DNA of 64,000 bases from PALSA-1353 sp036267155 (GCA_036267155.1 DATAWP010000085.1:1-64000), one strand, 5' to 3'. Positions 45,614-54,307 are shown, numbered from the stretch's first letter. Numbers and translations: made by a program. Notes: generated by a model from the sequence alone, not told the origin.

Positions 45614-46645
45614 GTGGCAAGCACATCAAACAACAAATCGGAAAAACCGCTGCGCGTCGGCGTCATCGGTTGCGGAAGAATGGGCCGACTGCATGTTCGG
45701 GTCTACTCTCAAATGCCGACCGTCCAGTTGATGGGCGTATTCGACGCATCGGAAGACGCGGCGGCGGCAGTGGCGGATGAGTTTTCGGCGCCGGTGGCCA
45801 AAGGCCTCGAAGAACTCCTGCCGAAACTGGATGCGGTGACCATTGCCGTGCCAACCAAGTTTCATCTCAGCATTGCGCAGCAGTGCATCGAACGAAAGAT
45901 CGCCTGCCTGATCGAAAAGCCGCTGGCCAAGGACGTCGTCGAGGCCCGGCAAATCGTCGAATTGGCAAAAAAGCACAAGGTCACCGTGCAGGTGGGACAT
46001 ATCGAGCGGTTCAATCCGGCGATTCGCGCCATGTCCCGGCTGGAAATCGAGCCGCGGTTCATGGAAGTCACCCGCATCAGCCCGATGACGTTCCGCAGCA
46101 TCGACGTCGGGGTGGTGCTGGACATGATGATTCACGACATCGACATCGTCTTGCGCCTGGCGAATTCCACCGTTTCCAGAATCGACGCCGTCGGCGTCAG
46201 CGTGATCGGAGATGTGGAGGACATCTGCAATGCCCGGCTCACGTTCGCCAACGGATGCGTTGCAAACCTGACGGCCAGCCGATTGGCGATGAGAACCGAC
46301 CGCCGGCTGCGGGTCTTCAGCCCCAACGCGTACGTGTCGATCGATTATCAGAAGCGGCACGGAACGGTGATTCGCCGTAGCGGCAACATCGACGCGATCC
46401 GCGCGGCGGCTGCCAAAATCCGCGCCGGAGAAGTACAGGACCTTTCGCAGCTCAACTACAAGGACCTGGTGCACATTGAGGAATTGCAGATTGATGATGT
46501 CGAGCCGCTGCGCGCGGAACTGGATGCGTTTGTCGATGCGGTGAGCAACGGGTCCAAGCCCATCGTAACCGCGGAAGATGGGCTGCACGCGGTGGAAGTG
46601 GCGGGAAGGATCGTGCAAACGATTGGACCGCCGACGCTGGCGTAG
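45614..46645 (+). CDS. Gfo/Idh/MocA family NAD(P)-dependent oxidoreductase
   Basis: A 343-residue cytoplasmic oxidoreductase from a GTG start. LRVGVIGCGRMGRLHVRVYS (about 13-32) is the Rossmann motif. IEKPLAKDVVEARQIVELA (about 99-117) carries the family E-K-P Lys. VGHIERFNPAIRAM and VLDMMIHDIDIVLRLA (about 173-188) match the H-x-x-x-D motif. Length is normal. The V-G-H-I-E-R-F-N-P-A segment is shared with sugar-nucleotide dehydrogenases such as UDP-GlcNAc 3-dehydrogenase; the substrate cannot be fixed here. Confidence 0.87.
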   Translation: MASTSNNKSEKPLRVGVIGCGRMGRLHVRVYSQMPTVQLMGVFDASEDAAAAVADEFSAPVAKGLEELLPKLDAVTIAVPTKFHLSIAQQCIERKIACLIEKPLAKDVVEARQIVELAKKHKVTVQVGHIERFNPAIRAMSRLEIEPRFMEVTRISPMTFRSIDVGVVLDMMIHDIDIVLRLANSTVSRIDAVGVSVIGDVEDICNARLTFANGCVANLTASRLAMRTDRRLRVFSPNAYVSIDYQKRHGTVIRRSGNIDAIRAAAAKIRAGEVQDLSQLNYKDLVHIEELQIDDVEPLRAELDAFVDAVSNGSKPIVTAEDGLHAVEVAGRIVQTIGPPTLA

Positions 46646-46790
46646 CGACTGCCGGCTCTCGGGGCTTGCGGCGCTCACCCAACGGATGACTCAAAGGATG
46701 ATCGGTCGCGACATGTCGCTTCAAGTCCCAATGATTTTGACGCCGACGCCAGGCTGACTAAAGTGATTGGGTCCAAACAAGGAGCCGACC

Positions 46791-47411
46791 ATGTCTCAGA
46801 TGCCGCCGCCGGGCTATCCGCCGAATTTCTCGTCACAGGGGCCCGGGGGTTACGCGCTGCCGCCGGCCACGAGGACGAGTGCCGCGGCGATCGTCAGTCT
46901 TGTATGCGGGCTGATCCTGTGCGTCCCATTCGTCACAGGCCTGGTGGCGCTCATCACGGGCATTGTCGGCATTTCCGCGACCAGCAACCCGGCCGTCAAG
47001 GGCCGCGGCATGGCCATCGCCGGGATCATTCTGGGTTTGATCAGCGTAGGGCTATGGGGGTTGGCGGGATACGGCGGCTACGCGATCTTTCAGAAGTCCG
47101 CCCCCGATCGGATGCTCGCGCAGTCGTACATGACGGACCTGGCCGCCGGACGACTCGATCAGTGCGAGCAGAGTTCCACAAGTAAGCTCACGCACCAAGC
47201 ATTGCAAAATGATTACGCGCAATTAAAAACGTGGGGAACGTTCCAGGTGGCAACAGCTTTTCCCACCGCATGGAATTTCGCCAACAACGGCAAATCGGCC
47301 GTCAGCCTGACGGGAGTCTGCAGATTCAGCGGCGGGCAGCATCGATTCATGATCACCGTCGTCGATGATTCGGGAACGCGAAAGGTCGATTCCCTGCAAT
47401 GGCTGCCGTGA
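46791..47411 (+). CDS. DUF4190-type membrane protein, first of pair
   Basis: A 206-residue protein. A Pro/Gly-rich N-terminus (QMPPPGYPPNFSSQGPGG) precedes two DUF4190-like membrane helices (about 32-55, AAAIVSLVCGLILCVPFVTG; about 62-85, GIAGIILGLISVGLWGLAGY). A periplasmic domain of about 110 residues with a DUF4878-like shape (AQSYMTDLAAGRLDQCEQSS) follows. A GGAG seven bases before 46791 supports the start. It overlaps the next gene by 13 bases. Confidence 0.65.
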   Translation: MSQMPPPGYPPNFSSQGPGGYALPPATRTSAAAIVSLVCGLILCVPFVTGLVALITGIVGISATSNPAVKGRGMAIAGIILGLISVGLWGLAGYGGYAIFQKSAPDRMLAQSYMTDLAAGRLDQCEQSSTSKLTHQALQNDYAQLKTWGTFQVATAFPTAWNFANNGKSAVSLTGVCRFSGGQHRFMITVVDDSGTRKVDSLQWLP

Positions 47412-47974
47412 CCAGCGGCCCAACCGAAATTTTGCCGATGCCCCGGCGCGGGCCGTGGAGCATTGCCGCGCTGACGGGCTTTGCGTGCGGGCTGCTGTTG
47501 ATCGTTCCTTTCCTCGCGGGGATCACGGCCATCATCCTGGGCATCTGCGGATTGCTGGAAACCCGGCAGACCTCGGTCCGCGGCAGGAAGCTGGCGCTCA
47601 TCGGCATCGTCCTGGGCTTGGTGAATCTGCTCGGCTGGAGCGCCTATGCGGGGATCGTCGGTCGAATCAGCGCTCCGGGGCGCAGCGTGGCCTACCGCTT
47701 CATAGATGATCTGAGCGCCGGCAATACCACCGCCGCCGAGCGCGAATGCGATGGAATCGGCGAAGCTCGACTGCGAGCGGCCGCCATCCAATTGAAAAAT
47801 TGGGGCGGCGCCAGGAGCGTGGCAATATTGTACATCGACAGCAACACGGCCAACGCCGTCACAACGGGCTCCATTCGCGGCACGATTCACACGAGCCGTG
47901 GCGATCATTCATTTGAATTGACCACAGCTTCCGAGAATTCGGCTTGGATAATCAGCAATTTCGTCCTGCGCTGA
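47399..47974 (+). CDS. DUF4190-type membrane protein, second of pair
   Basis: A 191-residue paralogue of the preceding protein: two helices (about 21-45 and 66-88; GLLLIVPFLAGITAIILGIC, then ALIGIVLGLVNLLGWSAYAG) and a soluble tail (RSVAYRFIDDLSAGNTTAAE). It lacks the Pro-rich start. The 13-base overlap with the first gene implies coupling. Function unknown. Confidence 0.6.
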   Translation: MAAVTSGPTEILPMPRRGPWSIAALTGFACGLLLIVPFLAGITAIILGICGLLETRQTSVRGRKLALIGIVLGLVNLLGWSAYAGIVGRISAPGRSVAYRFIDDLSAGNTTAAERECDGIGEARLRAAAIQLKNWGGARSVAILYIDSNTANAVTTGSIRGTIHTSRGDHSFELTTASENSAWIISNFVLR

Positions 47975-47976
47975 AA

Positions 47977-48022
47977 AAACGGGGACGCAGCTAATTTAAA
48001 AAAACTAGCTGCGTCCCCGTTT
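47977..48022 (+). terminator. 16-bp stem hairpin; GGGACGCAGC palindrome family, copy 1
   Basis: AAACGGGGACGCAGCT (47977-47992) pairs with AGCTGCGTCCCCGTTT (48007-48022) around a 14-base A/T-rich loop. It starts two bases after the stop of the preceding gene and ends in GTTT. The same GGGACGCAGC termini occur at 53335-53421. Confidence 0.65.
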
Positions 48023-48080
48023 CACAGTGTCCCCCGTTTCGGCGTCTAGAAATCTTGGTTTTTTTGGCCGTCCCACTTTT

Positions 48081-50075
48081 TCAGGTGCGTAGAGCGGCGC
48101 CGAGTTGTTGCTTCGCGGCTTCGATCACCTTCTGCACGGACGTTTCCACCCGCTCGCTGGTCAGGGTCGCGTCGGGGGAACGGTAGACAAGCGTGATCGT
48201 GACGCTTTTAGAACCGGCTTCCAGCGGTTTGCCGCGGTAGGTCGTGACGAAATCTATCGACTCCAGAAATTCGAGCTTCAGCGCGCGAATCAGTGAATCG
48301 ATTTTTTCGAAGCGGAGATTGTCCGGGACAATGAACGACACATCACGGCGAACGGCGGGAAAGCGAGGCAGCGGATGAAGCTGGGGAACCGGGCGGCTAC
48401 CCGACAATAGCGGAGCGAGGCGCAACTCCGCGACGGCGGGAATGTCGCGCAAGGATAATTTGTCGGCGACGGAGGGGTCGAGCTGGCCGAGGAAGCCGAC
48501 GGTTTGATCGCCCCATACCACGCGGCCCCCGGCGCCTTTGGCGAAGCCGGGGTGGGATTCGGGGATCACCTTCACCGGCCGATCGGCGTCGAGGCGGGCG
48601 AGCATCGCTTCGGCCATTCCGCGGACCTGACGAAGATCTCCGCCCACCCAGGCGACGGTGCGATGCTCGTCTGCCTTGCCGTCGGGGCCGGGCGGGAAGA
48701 CCGAGCCGATTTCGAAAAGCCGGGCCGCGGCGTTTCCGTTGGTTTCATTGAAGCGGATCGCGTGGAGCAGGCCGGGGATGAGGCTGGGCCGCAGGGCGGC
48801 GTCGGATTTTCTCACCGATGAATCGGCCCGCAGCGGCGCCGGACCGAAATCGTTTCGCAACAGATCGGCCACGAAACTGAAGGTGATCGCTTCAAAATAT
48901 CCCCCGCCCACCAGCAGGCCGCAGATCGCCTCGTGCGTGATCCAATCGGGATCAGGCGGGGTGAGACGGATCGAGATTTCCTCTCGCGTTGGGATCCGCT
49001 GATAACCGAGCACGCGGGCGGCCTCCTCGACGAGGTCGATTTCCTCGCGGATGTCCAGGCGATAGGTCGGAACGGTCACTTCGATCCGATCCGACCGAAG
49101 AACCGGCGAGAGATTCAGTCGCGTGAAGACGGCCACGACCTCGGCCGGGGGCAGATCGACGCCCAGGATGCGGCGAATCTGGGACAGGCGCAGGGTGAGT
49201 GTTTTGGTTTCGATGCGGTCGGAGCCGGCCTGGATGATGCCTTTTGTCAATTGCCCCCCTGCCGTCTGGAGGATGAGCTGGGCGGCACGGAGGCTGGCGC
49301 GAGCGGGCAGGGCCGGATCGATGGCGCGTTCGAAGCGGTAGGAGCTTTCGCTCTTCATCGCCAGGAACCGGGCCGTTCGACGGACGGACAGGGGATCGAA
49401 TCGAGCGGATTCCAGAAGAACATCGACCGTGGCAGCGGAGACTTCGGTCTCCATGCCGCCCATGACGCCCGCGAGGGCGATGGGACGCTGTGCGTCGGCA
49501 ATGACGAGCATGGAAGGAGTCAGCTCGCGTTTTCGGCCGTCGATATTGACGATGCTTTCCCCGCGCTGGGCGCTGCGGACGATGATCTGGCCCGCCGTGA
49601 CCTTTGCGAAATCGAAAGCATGGAGCGGCTGGCCCAATTCCATCATGACGTAATTGGTAACATCAACGAGGTTGTTGATGGGCCGGACGCCGACGGCCTG
49701 GAGGCGGTCGGTCATCCATGCTGGAGATGGGCGGACCTGAACGCCGCGGATGAGCCGGGCGGTGTAATGGGGGCAAAGTTCTGGAGCATCGATGCGGGCA
49801 CGGACGGCAGCGGCGGCCGGATCGTTCGATTCCGGGGCGTCGATGGGCGGGTGGCTCAGCGGCGTGTCCAGAATGGCCGACAATTCGCGTGCGATGCCGA
49901 CGTGGCTGAGGCAATCGCCTCGGTTGTTGGTGACTTCGACGTCAAGGACCGTGTCGGAGCCGTGGGTTTCGATGGATTCAACGGGAAATCCCGCATTGGT
50001 CAGGGCGTCGGCGGCGGCCTGAGCACTGATTGGCTGAGAAAGAAAGTCGCCGAGCCATGCCAAACTGATCTTCAT
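48081..50075 (-). CDS. pheT: Phenylalanyl-tRNA synthetase beta chain, short form
   Basis: A 664-residue PheT, the beta subunit of the alpha2-beta2 enzyme. Normal bacterial PheT is near 800 residues. KISLAWLGDFLSQPISAQAA (about 2-21) leads through AGFPVESIETHGSDTVLDVE straight into VTNNRGDCLSHVGIARELSA (about 47-66). The OB-fold tRNA-binding (EMAP/Trbp111-like) domain normally inserted between these is absent. The B3/B4 editing domain, B5 and the C-terminal anticodon-like (FDX-ACB) domain (VRRDVSFIVPDNLRFEKIDS at about 576-595) remain. pheS is not in the window. The start is the ATG at 50075. Confidence 0.9.
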   Translation of the reverse strand: MKISLAWLGDFLSQPISAQAAADALTNAGFPVESIETHGSDTVLDVEVTNNRGDCLSHVGIARELSAILDTPLSHPPIDAPESNDPAAAAVRARIDAPELCPHYTARLIRGVQVRPSPAWMTDRLQAVGVRPINNLVDVTNYVMMELGQPLHAFDFAKVTAGQIIVRSAQRGESIVNIDGRKRELTPSMLVIADAQRPIALAGVMGGMETEVSAATVDVLLESARFDPLSVRRTARFLAMKSESSYRFERAIDPALPARASLRAAQLILQTAGGQLTKGIIQAGSDRIETKTLTLRLSQIRRILGVDLPPAEVVAVFTRLNLSPVLRSDRIEVTVPTYRLDIREEIDLVEEAARVLGYQRIPTREEISIRLTPPDPDWITHEAICGLLVGGGYFEAITFSFVADLLRNDFGPAPLRADSSVRKSDAALRPSLIPGLLHAIRFNETNGNAAARLFEIGSVFPPGPDGKADEHRTVAWVGGDLRQVRGMAEAMLARLDADRPVKVIPESHPGFAKGAGGRVVWGDQTVGFLGQLDPSVADKLSLRDIPAVAELRLAPLLSGSRPVPQLHPLPRFPAVRRDVSFIVPDNLRFEKIDSLIRALKLEFLESIDFVTTYRGKPLEAGSKSVTITLVYRSPDATLTSERVETSVQKVIEAAKQQLGAALRT

Positions 50076-50174
50076 GCAGGCCCTGTTTTTAATGCCAGAG
50101 GCGCACATGTCAACTTGACAGAAATTGTGAGCATCGCTTAAACTTGCCGTTCTTTGGTTTTAAAGTCGGGGTAA

Positions 50175-50807
50175 ATGAGAGTTAAGAGGGTTTTCGTGGC
50201 CAAACCAACAACCAAAAAGGGATCGTCGCCCAAGGCGATGAAGAAGGCGAATCAGCCGAAACCCAAGGCAATTGCGCCGAAAATCGCGGCAAAATCGGCG
50301 CCGGCGATCAAGGTAAAGGCGAAAAAGCTTCCCGAGCCCGTGAGGGTGCGGCGAGCGGTTGTGGAACCTCCGGTGGAGATTCCGCAGGCGGCGGCGGTTC
50401 CCACCAACGGCCGGCCGCGCAAGAACCTCGCCGGATTTACTCCCAGAGAGCTGGAGCTTTTCCGCGATCAACTGCTGGCCAAGCGGCGGGAAATCGTCGG
50501 TGACATGAGTTCCATGGAACGGGAGGCCCTTCGCAGCAGCAGCGGGAGCAATCTCTCGAATCTTCCCCTGCACATGGCCGACATGGGAACCGACAACTAC
50601 GAGCAGGAATTCACGCTCGGATTGATGGAAAAGGACCGCAAGCTCCTGCGCGACCTGAACGACGGCCTGGCGAAAATACAGAACGGGACATTCGGCATCT
50701 GCGAAGGAACGGGCAGGCCGATCAGCCGGGCCCGCCTCGAAGCGCAGCCGTGGGCGAGATATTCCATTGAGTACGCCCGCAAGTTGGAGCGGCGGCTGGG
50801 GGGCTGA
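50175..50807 (+). CDS. DksA/TraR-family protein with degenerate zinc finger
   Basis: A 210-residue protein. A Lys/Pro/Ala-rich N-terminus (about 1-85) is low-complexity. A DksA-like coiled-coil helix pair follows (FTPRELELFRDQLLAKRREI, about 87-106), then GICEGTGRPISRARLEAQPW (about 174-193). In the usual motif four Cys bind zinc; only one remains here and the last pair is replaced (AQPWARYSIEY). It may act at RNA polymerase without zinc. Immediately upstream of lspA in the same direction. GTG/ATG ambiguity is minor. Confidence 0.8.
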   Translation: MRVKRVFVAKPTTKKGSSPKAMKKANQPKPKAIAPKIAAKSAPAIKVKAKKLPEPVRVRRAVVEPPVEIPQAAAVPTNGRPRKNLAGFTPRELELFRDQLLAKRREIVGDMSSMEREALRSSSGSNLSNLPLHMADMGTDNYEQEFTLGLMEKDRKLLRDLNDGLAKIQNGTFGICEGTGRPISRARLEAQPWARYSIEYARKLERRLGG

Positions 50808-50832
50808 GATAGAAATTCGAAACGATTTTTGT

Positions 50833-50864
50833 TTCGTCATTCGAATTTCGATTTTCGAATTTTC
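50833..50864. repeat. Dispersed AT-rich 32-base repeat, copy 2
   Basis: TTCGTCATTCGAATTTCGAT, then TTTCGAATTTTC. It is the partner of 42613-42644 and is itself part of a larger AT-rich palindromic stretch at 50819-50870 (AAATTCGAAACG ... TTCGAATTTCG). Confidence 0.45.
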
Positions 50865-50882
50865 GTCTAGAATCCCCTTCTG

Positions 50883-51383
50883 ATGGTATACGCTTTTCGC
50901 TCACCCGCTGCGCTGGCACGGTTTTTCCTGACCGCGGCGATCGGGGTTGGACTGGATCTCTGGAGCAAATCCGTGGCGTTCGCCACCCCGTCGCTGGCGC
51001 TGGAGCCATACCGTTTCATTCCCGGCTGGCTAGAGTTCGAGATGGTGAAAAACCAGGGGGCGGTGTTCGGATTCGGACAGGGGCAGCGAATTCTGTTCGT
51101 CTGCGTCTCCATCGGAGCGATTCTGTTTCTGCTGTATCTGTTCGCCGCGAGTGGAAAGAAATGGGTGTATCAGGTTCTGCTGGGAATGCTGCTGGCCGGC
51201 GTGCTGGGAAATCTATACGACCGCGTGATGTTCGGGTACGTGCGGGACATGATTCATATTTTCCCGGCGTGGCCGAACCTTTTCAGGTGGGTTTTTAACG
51301 TGGCGGACAGCTTGCTCTGCACCGGGGTTACGTTGATGATCCTGTACAACATGCTGCCGGAACGCCGGGAAAAACAGGAGTGA
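50883..51383 (+). CDS. lspA: Lipoprotein signal peptidase II
   Basis: A 166-residue membrane aspartic protease that removes signal peptides from lipoproteins. Four helices are present. LDLWSKSVA (about 24-32) holds the conserved D-x-x-x-K. VKNQGAVFGFG (about 56-66) is box N-x-G-x-x-F. GVLGNLYDRVMFGYVRDMI (about 104-122) and FNVADSLLCTGV (about 138-149) give the two catalytic Asp. Length and order match the family. The lipoprotein at 52710 is a possible substrate. It follows the DksA-like gene by 75 bases and precedes ribD by six. Confidence 0.94.
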   Translation: MVYAFRSPAALARFFLTAAIGVGLDLWSKSVAFATPSLALEPYRFIPGWLEFEMVKNQGAVFGFGQGQRILFVCVSIGAILFLLYLFAASGKKWVYQVLLGMLLAGVLGNLYDRVMFGYVRDMIHIFPAWPNLFRWVFNVADSLLCTGVTLMILYNMLPERREKQE

Positions 51384-51389
51384 GCAATC

Positions 51390-52532
51390 GTGGCCAGCGA
51401 CCCGGAATACATGCAGCGTGCGATCGGCCTGGCGATGCGGGGGCGGGGAAGCGTCGAACCGAATCCGATGGTCGGCTGCGTAATCGTCCGAGATGGGAAG
51501 GTCATCGGCGAGGGATATCACCAGAAATTTGGCGGCCCGCACGCGGAGGCGAACGCCCTGGCGGCCTGCGGAGACAAGGCCGAGGGAGCGACCGCGTATA
51601 CGTCGCTGGAGCCGTGCTGCCACCAAAATAAAAAAACCCCGCCGTGCGCCGCACGGTTGATCGCGGCGAAAGTCGCGCGTGTGGTGGCGGCGTGTCACGA
51701 TCCCAATCCGCTGGTCTCCGGCAATGGAATAAAGCAATTGCGCGAGGCTGGAATCCAGGTCGATGAAGGACTTTTCCAGTTGGAGGCGAAACAGCTCAAC
51801 GCGGCATTTTTTAAGGAAATCGCGCAACGCCGCCCATACGTCATGCTGAAATGGGCGCAGACGGCCGATGGCAAAATCGCCGGCGCCGGCGGGAAAAAAC
51901 TGGCGATCAGCAACGCAACATCGATCAAGGCGATGCACGAGTTGCGCGGCCGATGCGATGCGATACTCGTTGGATTGGCGACCGTTTTAACGGACGATCC
52001 GTTGTTGACCGCGCGCGAAAAACATCCCCCGCGAGCGCAGATGCGCGTGGTTCTGGATTCCAATCTGGATCTCCCGTTGAAGAGCCAGTTGGTTCTCACC
52101 TCCGCGCAATCGCCGGTGCTGGCCTGCTGCGGGAACCGCGCGTTTCGTGAAAAGGCGGATGCCATCACACGCCTGCAACGAGCCGGCGTGGAAGTTATCG
52201 CGCTGCAAGAGGAGAGCGGCGGCGGGCTCTCGCTGGAACAACTGCTAGATGAGCTGGGCCGGCGTGGGATGACGCATTTGCTGGTAGAATCGGGCGCGAA
52301 ATTAGCCGGGAGTTTTCTGGGGCAAAATCTGGCGGATCGCGTTTGGATTTTCCGATCTCCAAAACGAGTTGATGCCGAAAATGCCCCTGCGGCGGCGACT
52401 GTCGATTACCCGAAGACCGGACAGATCGCGCTCGATGGCGACCAACTGACCGAATATCTGAACCCGAAAAGTCCGGCATTTTTTTCGCTATCAACATCCG
52501 CGGACCTCGTTTGGGCCAAGCACGGGCGATGA
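51390..52532 (+). CDS. ribD: Bifunctional riboflavin deaminase/reductase RibD
   Basis: A 380-residue two-domain enzyme. The deaminase domain (about 1-145) has HAEANAL (about 51-57) and the zinc motif PCCHQNKKTPPC (about 74-85). The reductase domain (about 150-370) includes YVMLKWAQTADGKIAG (about 150-165) and HLLVESGAKLAGSFLG. It catalyses the second and third steps of riboflavin synthesis. A GTG start six bases after lspA suggests co-transcription, though the functions differ. It complements ribBA at 41338. Confidence 0.93.
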   Translation: MASDPEYMQRAIGLAMRGRGSVEPNPMVGCVIVRDGKVIGEGYHQKFGGPHAEANALAACGDKAEGATAYTSLEPCCHQNKKTPPCAARLIAAKVARVVAACHDPNPLVSGNGIKQLREAGIQVDEGLFQLEAKQLNAAFFKEIAQRRPYVMLKWAQTADGKIAGAGGKKLAISNATSIKAMHELRGRCDAILVGLATVLTDDPLLTAREKHPPRAQMRVVLDSNLDLPLKSQLVLTSAQSPVLACCGNRAFREKADAITRLQRAGVEVIALQEESGGGLSLEQLLDELGRRGMTHLLVESGAKLAGSFLGQNLADRVWIFRSPKRVDAENAPAAATVDYPKTGQIALDGDQLTEYLNPKSPAFFSLSTSADLVWAKHGR

Positions 52533-52709
52533 GATAAAGCGAGACGTTTGGAGGTGCACCGACGGTGTGGTGAATTTCGATTCTGTCGGCCGCCCTGCCA
52601 ATGATCCGGTAATCCTTCCGCAAACCAAAAATCGAGTTGCTTCATCCGTCCGCCTGCCGCGGCACACCCCTCTGTACAACTACTGTCGCGCTGGGGAAAA
52701 TTCTGGTTT

Positions 52710-53330
52710 ATGCTTCAGATGATGATGTTCCGCATCGTGATGTTGGTTAGCGCTGGTTTGCTGCTGTCGGCCTGCCAACGTGCGGCATCGGTCTATCCTT
52801 CGGATGATTCGCTGCGCAAAGGCGACGTTCCTCGGGTTCCGCGCGAGTTTCAAGAGGGCAACGCAACCATCGGACAGGCCAAAGCCTGGGCCAATGCGCG
52901 ATTGATGGGCAACGGATCAATTGTCACCGAGGAACATGAGTTGATCCCCGGAGGCAAACGCGCCCTGTTCATCTCCGATTCTTCATGTGCCGGGACGGGC
53001 GGAAATTCCTACGTCGTCTTCGATCGCACCAAAAGCGGTCTGCGATATCTCGGGGACATCGATTTTGCCGTGTGCGCAGCCGCGCCCCCCGACGCATCCG
53101 AAAATCCCAGGCTCGTGACCTATTGGCACAACAGCGCCAGCGAAGGAGAATTGACTTTGTGGCGACTGACCAAATCGGGCTTCACGGCACTCAAGTCGGC
53201 CACGATTCACCCCGGAGACGAAGGCATCGATCAGGACAATCGCACGTTCGACGCATTTTTTGGCTCAAGCCCCATCGCCGACGCCTTGGTTGACGCGACG
53301 TTCGGCCGCTTCGCGATTACATCCAATTGA
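52710..53330 (+). CDS. Putative lipoprotein, unknown function
   Basis: A 206-residue protein with a lipoprotein signal peptide: hydrophobic h-region then LLLSAC with the lipobox Cys at about residue 22. The mature part has no recognised domain; SSCAGTGGNSYVVFDRTKSG (about 91-110) and ENPRLVTYWHNSASEGELTL are notable only as a beta-rich region. Alternative ATGs at 52719, 52722 and 52725 are in frame. A palindrome begins five bases after the stop. Confidence 0.65.
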   Translation: MLQMMMFRIVMLVSAGLLLSACQRAASVYPSDDSLRKGDVPRVPREFQEGNATIGQAKAWANARLMGNGSIVTEEHELIPGGKRALFISDSSCAGTGGNSYVVFDRTKSGLRYLGDIDFAVCAAAPPDASENPRLVTYWHNSASEGELTLWRLTKSGFTALKSATIHPGDEGIDQDNRTFDAFFGSSPIADALVDATFGRFAITSN

Positions 53331-53334
53331 GACC

Positions 53335-53421
53335 AAACGGGGACGCAGCCAGCTTTTTAAGCTGGCTGTGTCCGCGCCTCATTTTTGCATTTATCTTCAA
53401 AAACTAGCTGCGTCCCAGTTT
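53335..53421. repeat. GGGACGCAGC palindrome family, copy 2, with nested hairpin
   Basis: The outer arms are AAACGGGGACGCAGC (53335-53349) and GCTGCGTCCCAGTTT (53407-53421), one mismatch. Inside is a perfect stem CAGCCAGCTT (53346-53355) with AAGCTGGCTG (53359-53368), so the two structures share bases. It starts four bases after the lipoprotein stop, like copy 1 at 47977. Confidence 0.6.
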
Positions 53422-53427
53422 GTCAGT

Positions 53428-53973
53428 TCATGTCCATTTTCCTCTCCAGATTTTGGGCAGGAGTTCCTTAAGGCGTTCGAGGCTCTGTGACCATCCTTCG
53501 TTCATGCCGATCTTCAGAAACGCCTCGCGGACCGCGGCCGATTCGAATCGTTGCCGGATCGTAAGCCGGGTCTTTCCATTCATCTCGTCGAAAGTCACCG
53601 TCATGGTCGCTTCCAGCGCCGGCTTGCCCTTACTCTTGTCACGATGGGGGTTCACGAGATCGTGCCACTGGTCCGAGAGATCGGAATGGTTCACGGTCAT
53701 GACGATTCGCCGCGGCGGCACGATTTCGTGATAGACACCCTTGGCGGGATGCTCGGCGCCGTCGGGGCCGAGCATGACGATGCGCCAAGCCCCGCCGGGC
53801 CGCACGTCCATTTCGCAGACGGGGTTCGTGAAATGGTGAGGGCCCCACCACTGCGCCATGTGCCTGGGGTTGGTCCATGCCTGAAAAACCAGATCGCGCG
53901 GCGCGTCGAGGACGCGCATGATGACGAAATCGCGATCGGTCGATTCTAGCGGAGGATCACTTTTTGCGGCCAT
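53428..53973 (-). CDS. SRPBCC (AHSA1-like) protein
   Basis: A 181-residue START-like protein. FVIMRVLDAPRDLVFQAWTN (about 16-35) and MAQWWGPHHFTNPVCEMDVR (about 39-58) are the AHSA1 N-terminal pattern. GKTRLTIRQRFESAAVREAF (about 131-150) is near the C-terminus. Members bind hydrophobic ligands or act with ArsR-type regulators. It overlaps the ArsR gene by 17 bases, which is a recurrent gene pair. Confidence 0.88.
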   Translation of the reverse strand: MAAKSDPPLESTDRDFVIMRVLDAPRDLVFQAWTNPRHMAQWWGPHHFTNPVCEMDVRPGGAWRIVMLGPDGAEHPAKGVYHEIVPPRRIVMTVNHSDLSDQWHDLVNPHRDKSKGKPALEATMTVTFDEMNGKTRLTIRQRFESAAVREAFLKIGMNEGWSQSLERLKELLPKIWRGKWT

Positions 53974-54307
53974 GTTTTTTCTCCTTGTTTTGAAGTTCCA
54001 TCAGGTAATCGTCAAGACGATCGAAGCTCTGCTCCCAGAAGCGGCGATATTGCTGCACCCAGTCGGCGACGCCTTTGAGCGGCTTGGCTTGCAGCCGGCA
54101 CGGCCGCCACTGGGCCTCGCGGCCGCGAGCGATCAGGCCGGCGCGCTCCAGCACCTTAAGATGTTTTGAGATTCCCGGAAGAGTCATCTCGAACGGTTTT
54201 GCCAGTTCGGTGACCGAGGTCTCGCCGCGGCAGAGGCGCGTCAGAATCGCCCGCCGGGTGGGGTCGGCCAGGGCGGAGAATGTGATGCTGAGTTGATCGG
54301 CCATCAT
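53957..54307 (-). CDS. ArsR-family transcriptional regulator
   Basis: A 116-residue winged-helix protein. LADPTRRAILTRLCRGETSV (about 13-32) and EMTLPGISKHLKVLERAGLI (about 39-58) form the helix-turn-helix. No metal-binding Cys pair is present, so it is not a classic metal sensor. With its SRPBCC partner it forms a two-gene unit, likely self-regulated. The AT-rich gap upstream (54308-54360) would hold its operator. Confidence 0.88.
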   Translation of the reverse strand: MMADQLSITFSALADPTRRAILTRLCRGETSVTELAKPFEMTLPGISKHLKVLERAGLIARGREAQWRPCRLQAKPLKGVADWVQQYRRFWEQSFDRLDDYLMELQNKEKKHGRKK

